Shown: piece after piece, positions 10,469 to 19,827 of the stretch
Layout of the letters: the number at the start of each line of letters is the position of its first letter
How positions within the stretch are numbered: position 1 is the stretch's first letter
Source: Ovis canadensis
Taxonomy: Eukaryota; Chordata; Mammalia; Artiodactyla; Bovidae
Direction: 5' to 3'
Assembly: GCF_042477335.2 (NCBI RefSeq)
Contig: NC_091262.1
Span: forward strand, 15,148,001 to 15,212,000
Length of the DNA stretch: 64,000 nt
The notes under the pieces: model-generated
Database searches by the model: none
What the model saw: only the letters and a program-made list of their open reading frames with translations
Told to the model about the DNA's origin: nothing
Made by a program: the position numbers and the translations under genes

Positions 10469-11228
10469 AAATGTTGAGAGTTAGGTCTTGGTCCTAGAAA
10501 GGCTAATGGGACACCAAGAACCAGGTGTACTGTGGAGGATGCTCTACCAGGGTTTGCCCGTTTTTGATGCACTGGTCAACCCCGAATGCTTTGGCCTCTG
10601 ACTGGAAACCTAGATACTGAGCAGAGGAAAGATGGCAATTGGCAAGGCTTGCTGTAGAAAGATGTATGGGGTGGCTGTGCTTGAGTACATCTCACAGCAG
10701 GCCCCAGACTGTGTTGTTGCTGCAGGATTTGATAATCTATACTCTTCTCCTTGACTCTGAGGTTTTTCCCTCTTATATGCTATATTTATTCCTGTTTCAT
10801 TTTCTTCTTTTCTTAAACCCAGAAGACCTGTATGGCTGCCAAGATATACTTTTTATTGACAAGTGCTGACCCTTTATTCTTGAATTTGCAGCTAGGCCAG
10901 CTCCTGCTCATTGATGACACCACAGAGAACACCTTCTGCATCATTCCTTTGTGGCAGTTTTTCAGACAGTAACATCTGGTTAAGAGATTACCTTGGAAGG
11001 GTTATCATCTAAAATTCTAAGTGCAAATCTTAACCAAACTGCACGGTGGATTTTGACATAAGAGTAACTCTTGGATAGCGTGTAAAAAGACATCACCTCA
11101 GCCTTGGGTCTGAAATGGGTCAGGCCACATCAATCCTGACCAATACCCCATCTGGGCCAAATACTCCAGGACTGGAGATTTGTTTCAATTGGTTTATTCA
11201 GTTTTCAGTAATAGGCTAGCTGGTTTTA

Positions 11229-11551
11229 CATTCCTTTGTCTTTGTGTCTGATTGTCCCACCCGTTAATTGGAAGAGATTTATTAACTAAGTTAGGGGCCA
11301 CTCTGCTTCTTAAAGGGCAAGGAAAACACTCTTACCACGAAGTGACTCTAACAGAAAGTGGAAAGCAACAGATTAAATCTGGAGCTGAAATGGAAGCTTT
11401 AGTATACTCTGAAATATGGAATATCAAGGTTCCAGACCTGGCCAGAGATATCCAGGTGGTGTTTATTAAATTTAAAAGGGCTATAGAGTATTTAATTATA
11501 AAGCAGATATTTCATAAAGCAGGTAAGATGCTCAAAAGTGTTTGTAAATAA
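11229..11551 (+). pseudogene. Retroviral protease/pol remnant (broken)
   Basis: The end of a gammaretrovirus-like protease: one frame reads HSF...DCP (11229-11258) and the next frame reads LIGRDLLTKLGA (11264-11299), followed by about 80 codons of linker toward reverse transcriptase, with a stop at 11549-11551. The two frames are offset by the loss of one base at about 11262-11263. No catalytic RT motif is visible. It is a non-functional relic. Confidence 0.7.
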
Positions 11552-12094
11552 ATTACCAAAATGAGAAGTGCTTAATGTAACTAAATTAACCATAGCTGAT
11601 ATTTCAATCCTGATAAAAATTTAGAGGGGAAGCTATAAAGCATTACAACATAAATTAATGAATGTGTCAGTCATTTGATATTGCTGAGTTGGTAACCTAA
11701 TTGTTTGAGGGGGGAAAAAAAAGAAGAAAAGAAAAATTTTATTTTTCTGGCCGTAAGTGTACAAAAGTCATCCTAGGAGGATTTGCCTGTGTATTTGAGA
11801 CACAAATGTTCTACCTGGTCTTCTGCAGGAAACTTTATCTCCTCCATATTTTAAAACACAAATTTTGAAAAGGAGAGTAAAGTAATTTAGAAATTGACTT
11901 GTCAAGGATAAATAGAAATCCCAAGTATCTTTTCTGTAAACATTGATAAAAAGAGTTTAGTCATCTTAGGTGACCTTGATTTGTTCCATCTGCCCAATTT
12001 GAATGCAATCTCTTTTGTAACTGATGAGTTTTACATTTTTTTTGCACATGGCTCAAGGCTGAAATTTTGAGATGGGAGTAATGAGGTCTTTGGT

Positions 12095-12292
12095 TTGGTT
12101 TAGTCACTAAGTCGTGTCCGACTCTTGTGACCCCATGGACTGTAACCTGCTAGGCTCCTCTGTCCATGGGATTCTCCAGGCAGGAATACTGGAGTGGGTT
12201 GCCGTTTCCTTCTCCAGGGAATCTTCCCAACCCAGGAATCGAATCCAGGTCTCCTGCGTTGCAGACAGATTCTTTACCGACTGAGCTATGAG
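12095..12292 (-). mobile_element. Bov-tA SINE inside the provirus
   Basis: Antisense copy, from taagtcgtgtccgactctt to the head region attctttaccgactgagcta. Confidence 0.85.
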
Positions 12293-12545
12293 TCTTTATT
12301 TGCACTTATCTGTATATGCGTTATAGATGTATGGTATTGTCAAAATTGATAAAACGGCTCTATTTAATTGGGTTTAAAGTTAAATGCTTATATTACATAA
12401 ATACTTATAAATGTAAACAAAACCAGCCAAAATGAATGTCAGGTTCACGAGATCTGGGAAATACTCAGTACTGAACTGATATCGATATTAAAGCCAGCTT
12501 AAGATTGGTAGTTTAACATTTTCCCATAATATCAATGTTAAGTGT

Positions 12546-13619
12546 GCAGTCCATTGTTCCATGTCCGGTTCTAACTGTTGCTTCTTGACCTGCATACAGG
12601 TTTCTCAGGAAGCAGATAAAGTGGTCTGGTATTCCCATCTCTTTGTAAGAATTTTCCACAGTTTATTGTGATCCACACAGTCAAAGGCTTTAGCATAGAC
12701 TAGTCCCATCACTTCATGGCAAATAGATGTGGAAACAATGGAAACAGAGACAGACTTTATTTACTTGGGCTCCAAAATCACTGCAGATGGTGACTGCAGC
12801 CACAAAATCGAGACGCTTGCTCTTTGGAAGAAAACTATGACAAATCTAGACAGTGTATAAAAAAGCAGAGACATTACTTTGCTGATAAAGGTCTGTCTAG
12901 TCAAAGCTATCAGAGAAGGCAATGGCACCCCACTCCAGTACTCTTGCCTGGAAAATCCCATGGACAGAGGAGCCTGGTAGGATGCAGTCCATGGAGTCGC
13001 GAAGAGTCGGACATGACTGAGCGACTTCACTTTCACTTTTCACTTTCATGCATTGGAGAAGGAAATGGCAACCCACTCTAGTGTTCTTGCCTGGAGAATC
13101 CCAGGGACAGGGGAGCCTGGTGGGCTGCCGTCTATGGGGTTGCACAGAGTCAGACACGACTGAAGTGACTTAGCAGCAGCAGTCAAAGCTATGGATTTTC
13201 CAGTAGTCTTGTATGCATGTTAGAGTTGGACCATGAAGAAGGCTGAACACCAAATGCTTTTGAGCTGTGGTGTTGGAGAAGACTCTTGAGAATCCCTCAG
13301 ACTGCAAGGAGATCCAACCAGTCAATCCTGAAGGAAATCAGTCTTAACTATTCATTGGAAGGACTGATGCTAAAGCTGAAGCTCCAGTATTTTGGCCACC
13401 TGATGCGAAGAACTGACTCCTTAGAAAAGTCTCTGATGCTGGGCAAGATTGAAGGCAGGAGGAGAAGGGGACAACAGAGGATAATATGGTTGGATGGCAT
13501 CACTGACTCAATGGACATGAGTTTGAGCAAGCTCTGGGAGATGGTGAAGAACAGGGAAGCCTGGCATGGGTCCATGGGGTCGCAAAGAGTTGGACACGAT
13601 TGAGCAACTGAACATCAAT
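12546..13619 (+). mobile_element. BovB LINE with an inverted 5' segment, inside the provirus
   Basis: 12546-12700 reads BovB in antisense (matching 41277-41425), while 12701-13619 reads BovB in sense to its 3' end. About 260 nt of element between the two parts are missing. The whole is flanked by a perfect 12-bp duplication, AATGTTAAGTGT (12534-12545 and 13620-13631). This is the outcome expected from twin priming during target-primed reverse transcription. Confidence 0.85.
12911..13180 (+). mobile_element. Bov-A2 SINE inside the nested BovB
   Basis: Flanked by a perfect 12-bp duplication AGTCAAAGCTAT (12899-12910 and 13181-13192), which is BovB target sequence. Both halves and the AGC tail are present. 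Confidence 0.92.
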
Positions 13620-13631
13620 AATGTTAAGTGT

Positions 13632-14567
13632 AATACTTCTGCTGTATCTAGGTTTACTGAAGGTCAAGTTTGTTATTCCTATTGCAAATTTGTCATCCAG
13701 AAAAGTAACTTCGTGTGAAATAAGCATTTAAGGATAGCAAAATGTATGTTTTCAATAAAAGAAGGTATGAGGAATAAGAGAAATACTGAAAAAAGAATTG
13801 TGAATGATCTGGATTTTCTGAGATTGAATTAAACTTAGATAGGCAGATGGATTTTGTTGGGACAGAGCTGGGGCAAGACTGGATTTGGATTCTCCAAAGT
13901 TCTCTTGAAATGCCTTTTTGATAAGAGACTATGTTAATTTCTTTGCCTTTAAGTTGTCTGTATTTGCCTTTGGTTAGATAAGTATTTTCTCATAGTGACT
14001 TATGATCTTATTTAACTAAGTTTTTGAAAACTTTTTGACAAACTTCCCAAATATCAAATTTTAATTAAAGTTCTTTTGATTGTCAGCTAACTTTGGGATG
14101 CTTTAGAGAGCTCCTAAGGTATCTCAAAGAAATACATTGAACTGGGATTATTGGGTATGTTAATTTAAATGTAATCATTCATAATTCTGGTTATTGCAAC
14201 CAAGTTTCTTTTATAGGTTATACTGTAATCAGGTATTTAGCCCTATCTTTTAAGTCTTTTGTGGTTTATAGATAGCTATTTTTGTACTCTGATGCTATTA
14301 CAAAAAGTGCTTCATCATCAAGAAGATTCATAAGAAGGCTAAGGAAACAGTTGTAACAGTTGCATATCAAGATGATGGCGCTGAAAGGATTCCAGCCCAC
14401 ATAGACTTAAAATAAGTAGCTGTCTTTCCCTGGGACCCCTAGATCAGGCATCCAGAGATTTTCACTCCCTGACCAGTGGGACTGATGTACTAGTCAGATG
14501 TGAAGTGGTTACAGAAGATAGACTGTTAACCCTCTACTTCCCACAAGAATATGGGAGTAAAATTTCT
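13632..14567 (+). other. Degraded 3' internal proviral sequence
   Basis: AT-rich sequence up to the polypurine tract. I see no open frame or env motif. Its place in the provirus is inferred from position. Confidence 0.4.
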
Positions 14568-14577
14568 GAGAGGGGAA
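14568..14577 (+). promoter_or_regulatory. Polypurine tract
   Basis: GAGAGGGGAA lies directly against the TG start of the 3' LTR, the position where plus-strand synthesis is primed in retroviruses. Confidence 0.7.
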
Positions 14578-15203
14578 TGAAAGATGAGGGAAGGGGGCAG
14601 AGTACAACCTTTAAAAGAATGACATTGAGGAAATTAACTAGTGAGAACTAACTAGGTCCAAGATGGTGGAAGATTCAACGTCCAGTAGACTCTGAGCCTC
14701 ACTATATGCTCACCGTAACACATCAGCTAAATGATACACTCACCAACACTATGACAGTTTCTAGGCTGACCATAAAAGGTCAAAAAGTGTGCAGTGGCCC
14801 AATTCCTGGAAATTCCTGTCTCTTCCCTCAAATAGTTGGAATAATCCTCCAACTCAGCCTATGGAATTAACCAGCACATAAAAATTAATCACTCCATATT
14901 TCGGGGTCTTTTTCTTCTGAGATGGCTCACTTTCTTGTCTGGGAAGTTTATTTCTCCCAAGGCCATTTTCACCTTTTGCGATGGAATGTGTTATCTTTTT
15001 AAATAAATCCACTTCTTACCTATCACTTTGTGTTTCACTGAATTCTTTCTGCAATGAGACATTAAAGAACCTGCGCTTCAGTAAGTCCTGAGACCAGGAG
15101 TGTGATTTCAACACACACAGTGTGTTGAAGTCCCAGTCTCGGTTTTGGCTGGGTTCAAGTCCTGGCCTGTGGGTTCAAGCTGCATCTGAGGTGCAGAGTT
15201 TCA
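14578..15203 (+). repeat. 3' LTR of the provirus
   Basis: 626 bp from TGAAAGATGAGG to AGTTTCA, with AATAAA at 15002-15007. It aligns with the 5' LTR and the solo LTR through the tggcccaattcctggaaatt and aataaatccacttcttacct blocks, and is followed by the ATAT duplication. Confidence 0.85.
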
Positions 15204-15207
15204 ATAT

Positions 15208-15494
15208 GTGTAAGGAATGATAATTTGGCCTCTAATTCCAATATTCATTCTTTTTAAAAGTTCATATCTTATTGCATTACCTCAAAATTCCAGGAAATAT
15301 TAAATAATACTGGATTATAACAAGAAACTTTCCTTTGTTTCTAACCTTCTAAGGAATGCCTGTAGTGTTTTAGCATAAATGCTAGTACTTGGAGTCATCA
15401 AACATTTCTTGAGTGTGTTCTAAGAATTAGGTTCTGTGCTAGTGTTAAGGGTGTAAGGTGAGAAGGACACAAGATCTGACCTCCAAACTTGAAA
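15208..15494. other. Intergenic stretch, nothing recognised
   Basis: AT-rich unique sequence between the provirus and the next SINE. Confidence 0.4.
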
Positions 15495-15680
15495 TTGGTT
15501 TGGCTCAGACTGTAAAGACTCTGTCTGCAGTGCAGGAGACCTGGGTTTGACCCCTGGGTTGGGGGGATCCCCTAGAGGAGGGCATAGAAACTCCAGTATT
15601 CTTGCCTGGAGAATCCCCATGGGCGGAGGAGCCTGGCGGGCTACAGCTCAAGGGGTCACAGAGTCCGACAGGACAATGTC
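15495..15680 (+). mobile_element. Bov-tA SINE
   Basis: Sense copy with a diverged head (tttggctcagactgtaaaga) and the usual downstream text to the cacagagtccgacaggac tail. Confidence 0.78.
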
Positions 15681-15784
15681 AAATACTTGGTCCAGCCATT
15701 TTGTCACCAAGAGCAGAGGCAGCCTCCTTATTTTGGATTTGTGACTAGGATTGGGTGACATGACATATATTTCCTAGGACTCTT

Positions 15785-16130
15785 CATTTATTAATTTATT
15801 TATTTCTGGCTGCACTGGGTCTTCATCTCTGCCAGTGGGTTTTCTCCAGGTTTTCGACAAGCAGGGGCTACTCTCCGGTGAGCGCACAGGCTTCTCATTG
15901 TGGTGGCTTCTCTTTCTGCAGAGCGCAGGTTCAAGGCGCGCAGGCTTCGGCAGTTGCCGCACAGGGGCTCAGTAGTTGTGGCTCAAGGGGTCCAGAGCAC
16001 AGGCTCAGTAGCTGTGAGGCATGGGCTTAGTTGCTCTGCAGCACGTGGCACCTCCCCCGATCAGGGATGGAACCCAGGTCTCCTTCGTTAGTAGGCATAT
16101 TCGTAACCACTGGACCACCAGCGAAGTCCT
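15785..16130 (-). mobile_element. CHR-type SINE
   Basis: An antisense cetartiodactyl tRNA-derived SINE: the tail-side atttatttctggctgcactg is at the low end and the head (ccactggaccaccagcgaag) at the high end, with the standard gcttagttgctctgcagcac interior. Confidence 0.75.
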
Positions 16131-16369
16131 CCCAGGGCTCTTTTGAGATAATCATGGAGTTCATCTCTAGGATGATTATTTGAGACTAAACTTAGCTGCT
16201 TGCGATGTATTACTGTAGGCTTCTAGAAACATTCCTTATCCTTTGGGCAGCTAACAGCCAATGCCTTTTATGATGTTTTTTCCTCTGAAATGGCCTTGAT
16301 AGGCATAGTCACAAACTGTCTTTCTGGATCATTCCTTTCTCAGGAGGAAGTATCTATGGAGGTAAAACA

Positions 16370-16642
16370 TCTTTTATTTTTGGCTGTGCTGACTCTTTGC
16401 TGCTTTGTGGGGGCTTCCTCTAGTCCTGGCAAGCAGGGCGACTCTTTGTTTCGGGGTGCTGGCTTCTCACTGCGGTGCCTTCTGCTGCGGTGAAGCACAG
16501 GCTCCGGGCACACAGGCTTCAGGCGGTTGTGGTGCATGCGTTCGGTTGCTCTGCAGCTTGTGGCATCTTCTCAGACTATGGATCAAACCCGTGTCCCCTG
16601 CATCACAGATGGATTCTTATCCACTGCGCCACCAGAGAAGTC
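16370..16642 (-). mobile_element. CHR-type SINE
   Basis: A second, more diverged antisense copy (tttatttttggctgtgctga ... ccactgcgccaccagagaag). Confidence 0.7.
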
Positions 16643-16717
16643 ATATTAAGATGTCTTTGGAAAGAAGGCAATTGTGAGGGCAGGAAAAGTCTGCAAGTTG
16701 AGATGTTTGAATTCTCA

Positions 16718-16922
16718 GATACTGGTGGCTCAGATGGTAAAGAGTCTGCCTACAATGCGGGAGACCCAGGTTCGATCCCTGGGTTGGGAAGATCCCCTGG
16801 AGAAGGAAATGGCAACCCACTCCAGTACTCTTGCCTGGAAAATCCCATGGATGGAGGAGCCTGGTAGGCTACAGTCCATGGGGTCGCAAAGAGTCGGACA
16901 CGACTAAGCGACTTCACTTCAG
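16718..16922 (+). mobile_element. Bov-tA SINE
   Basis: A well-preserved sense copy (ggtggctcagatggtaaaga to ggacacgactaagcgacttc). Confidence 0.88.
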
Positions 16923-18524
16923 TTCTTGTATTTTGTACTAACAATCCTTAATTGAGCAAACAGTAGAGTGGTGCATCTTCCCAAGGAAATTCTTTTCATA
17001 TGTGTTGCTCCAAAAACAGATGAAGTAACCTCAGGCATGCGGGTGGGGATGGGTGAGATGGGATCCCCTTCAGTCCTGGGCATTAATGGCTGCTGAAATC
17101 CCTCCCCTTCCTCTCCTCTCTTGCCCCTCTAACAGACTCAGATATCACTGAGTATCCACATATGCAGCCCTGGTAGTTGGAGGGAAGCTGACCTCTCTCC
17201 TAGCTCCAGCCTGGAACCCATCAGGACATTCCCCACAATTTGCCAGTAACTGGCTTAAGGATATCCTGCAACCCGGGAGAGGTCCAGAAAACGTTTGCTC
17301 AGTATGTGGAGTGACGTCCTCTCCCCTCTGGAGCACGATGTGAGCACTTTCCCTGGGATGGTTCTAGCCATGTCATCACCAGGAACAGAGCCAGCCTTGG
17401 GATCACGCTGACCTCAGAGAGCTGAGCACCGGAAGGAAAGGGAAACCTGAGGTCTGAGTTGCGTGTCCAATTGCCTCGGGGCCCACTTCTCTGGCCTTGC
17501 AGATGAGCTGTCTTCCTTTCCATCTGACCAGATGAGGCATGTTTCCTGCCTCGTGCAATGAGCCACATACACTGGAAATGCCATTCTACCTGGCATGCTA
17601 TGCTCAGAAACTGCATAGTCCTGAGATCCTCCAACCTCCGCACACTGCTGCTTCGGGAACAAGCTCCACGGGGCCCTGAGCAGGAGCACATACTGCTCAC
17701 TTCACACCCCAGGCTGAGCAAGCAGGCAACTCACAGTGGCTGGCAGAGCCAGAGAGGGTTCTGAAGAGGAAATAATACATAGCTGCCTCAAATTCTTATC
17801 ATCTCTTCCTTCCATTTTTCTGTTTAGAGAGATGGCAGTAGTGACTCATAAGACAAAAAGGTAAAAAGCCCAGCCTCTTGGCAGGAAGCGTCTTGTAGGT
17901 GCTGATGCCTGGTGCTGGTATAGCCCGTGTCAATGTCCCAGTGTGCAGCCTGCATGTCACCCAGCTGTTTCCTTCACGGAATCTAAAAGAACCGGCCATG
18001 AAGAAGTGTCCCAGAGTGCTCAGAACATGTTCTGTTAGTGCAGCAAAGAGCAGGACCCTATGGGGTCTTCCTGGGATGGACCCCTCCCCATGTCCTCTGC
18101 TGTAGCTAATCTCTGAAGTACCTAAATAATAGTATCTGATGCATATTTCCTGAGTTTTTCAGATGCTGGAACGACCACCAGATGGAAGAAATGAACTGCT
18201 TGATGACCACGAGCCTCCAGACTTTCTGGCACCTAAGGACTGATAGCCATCAACCAATTAGGGAATTGTCACAGCTGATCACAAACCCTGGGATGCCCCT
18301 TCCTCACGTGGCCTTTAAAAAAGTTTTGTGGAAATCCTTAGGGGTGTTCACAGCACAAGCCACCCGATCTCTTTGCTTGGTCTGGCAGTAAACATTTCTC
18401 TGCTCCGAACTCCAACATTTTGGTTTGTTTGGCCTGCCTATGTATTGGGCATATAAACAGGTCTTTAGTAACATTAGGTAACATATTAATAACATCATAC
18501 AACAGTGGCAACCGGACATGATCT
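16923..18524. other. Non-repetitive intergenic DNA or distal 3' UTR
   Basis: 1.6 kb without an obvious retroelement. Short frames on both strands (for example 140 codons at 17299-17721, minus) lack motifs or splice context. It may be intergenic, or a longer ATP10A 3' UTR if the 18544 poly(A) signal is not the main one. Confidence 0.4.
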
Positions 18525-19208
18525 CTTTGCAAAGTGAAGGCTGTTTATTGCTTATTATGATTTTAACAGGCAAGAACCTTCATAGGAAGTATAATACCTA
18601 CAGGTGATCTTTACCAAATGCCTGCACAGAAATGAATGTTGGAATGAATTCTGTGTGTGTCTGTGTGTCTGCTTTCCCAGAGTTTTCAATTTCCCTTTGC
18701 TGGTGAAGCAGAGACCCAACTCTCCTAGTGGTGGGACTGACAGACAGACAGTGAGGATCTCCGCAAAGTCATGTGTGTGCCTGTCACCTCCCTCCACCCC
18801 ATCCACACTCCCCACCGGGGTGCGCTGTGCTCATACATGTTTACACTCAGGGAAAGCAAAGGTCACACATACTGAAGCAAACCAAACAGACCACGCTTTC
18901 TTTAATAAAATGAGATGAAAAAATAAATATAAACACACCTTTTCAAGTGTCTCTCTTCTTTAAACTTTTATATAAGATAAAGCTCTTATTTTTCTTTTCA
19001 GTATACTCTACTTAAAAATTTTTTAAAAATAAACTTTCTTTTTTCAGTACCTTTCATTTCCTGTGTCAGCCTCAGAAATACATAAAATATACCTCACTAG
19101 AACTCTGTGCAAATAATAAACATAAATAATAGTAACATCTTTCAAAAAAAAAAGAGCATTTCAAGGTTTTCATTCTGCACTGCCAGCCGTGCTTCTTGGA
19201 AGGGGGTC
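18525..19208 (-). other. ATP10A: Probable ATP10A 3' UTR
   Basis: Downstream of the stop codon the sequence shows no recognised interspersed repeat down to the AATAAA at 18544-18549, which fits a 3' UTR of about 680 nt. It contains a short TG-rich run near 18650-18670 and AT-rich blocks around 18900-19060. The true end could lie further downstream, because 16930-18540 is also free of obvious retroelements. Confidence 0.5.
18544..18549 (-). terminator. ATP10A: Candidate poly(A) signal AATAAA for ATP10A
   Basis: TTTATT on the plus strand reads AATAAA on the gene strand. It is the first canonical hexamer I found downstream of the stop. A weaker ATTAAA lies near 18900-18905. No transcript evidence is available here. 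Confidence 0.4.
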
Positions 19209-19827
19209 CTAGAAGCAGTCTGTGGTCTGCCCGCTCGAGCCACACAGGTCCCGTTCGGGCGGCGTGGAGCTGGGCAGGAAGTCGCCGTCATGCTTGTCCA
19301 TGGGCAGGCTGCTCCGGGAGAACTGCAGGACGCTGCCCAGCCCGCCGACCAGGGACAGCGAGGACATCCAGTTGAGGGAGCTGAGGCCGGGCACGCTGAA
19401 GACGGACGGCAGGGGGGCAGGCCGGCTGGCGCTCATGGGTTTCCTCCTGGAACCCCCTGGACAGCCCTCCACGGCCACCGGCCCCGGCGAGGAGGACCGC
19501 GAGGGCTGGCTGCCCAGCCTGTCTGGCAGGGTGCCCTCCCTCCGCGGCACGCCCATGTCCACCGCGCTGGGCTCCCCGCCAGCCTCGGGGGAGCAGGCCG
19601 GCTGCCACGTGCCCCGAGACATGCGTGAGCTGCAGTCCCGGGAGACGGCCTGCGCCACACTGATGCTCCTCTGTCCCAGTGGCTTGGTCCTTGCTTCTCC
19701 CAGGATGTGCCCCCGAACAGAGGTCTCTCTGGGAGCCCTGAATTTCCTGGGGGACCGCTTGGCTAACTGGCGTCCCAGCTGCAGTGGGGTAGGGAAAAGG
19801 GTCCCCTGCAGAGCTTTGAAAAACAAC
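19209..19827 (-). CDS. ATP10A: ATP10A exon N: C-terminal tail and stop codon
   Basis: Last coding exon: 205 residues (829-1033) plus a TAG stop at 19209-19211. It begins [20 protein letters not shown] at the cytoplasmic end of M10. A long Ser/Pro/Arg-rich tail follows, with conserved islands near [18 protein letters not shown] and [11 protein letters not shown], ending TTDCF. The tail is cytoplasmic and diverges fast between species. The acceptor is ctttccag|GTTGTT. A 328-codon open frame starting at 20195 crosses this exon, but its upstream part is intron and is not the gene's start. Confidence 0.94.

Larger units (their letters stand above)
10454..12094 (+). other. Degraded internal proviral sequence
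   Basis: Apart from the protease/pol remnant I recognise no gag or RT domains. Small frames, such as 76 codons at 10639-10869, have no clear match. Position alone assigns this region to the provirus. Confidence 0.4.
9751..15203 (+). mobile_element. Class I endogenous retrovirus (gammaretrovirus-like), degraded provirus with nested insertions
   Basis: Two related LTRs (9751-10433, 14578-15203) in the same direction enclose 4.1 kb. The host repeat ATAT flanks both outer ends (9747-9750 and 15204-15207), a 4-bp target duplication as expected for gammaretroviral integrase. A primer-binding-site candidate follows the 5' LTR and a purine tract abuts the 3' LTR. The only recognisable coding remnant is a protease/pol segment at 11229-11551 with a frameshift. 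Gag, most of pol and env are gone or unrecognisable. Later insertions are a Bov-tA (12095-12292) and a BovB (12546-13619) that itself carries a Bov-A2. The element is long dead. Confidence 0.85.

Noticed and set aside
17299..17721. 140-codon minus-strand open frame downstream of ATP10A
   Set aside because: No motif, overlapped by another frame of similar length. It could be 3' UTR or intergenic sequence.
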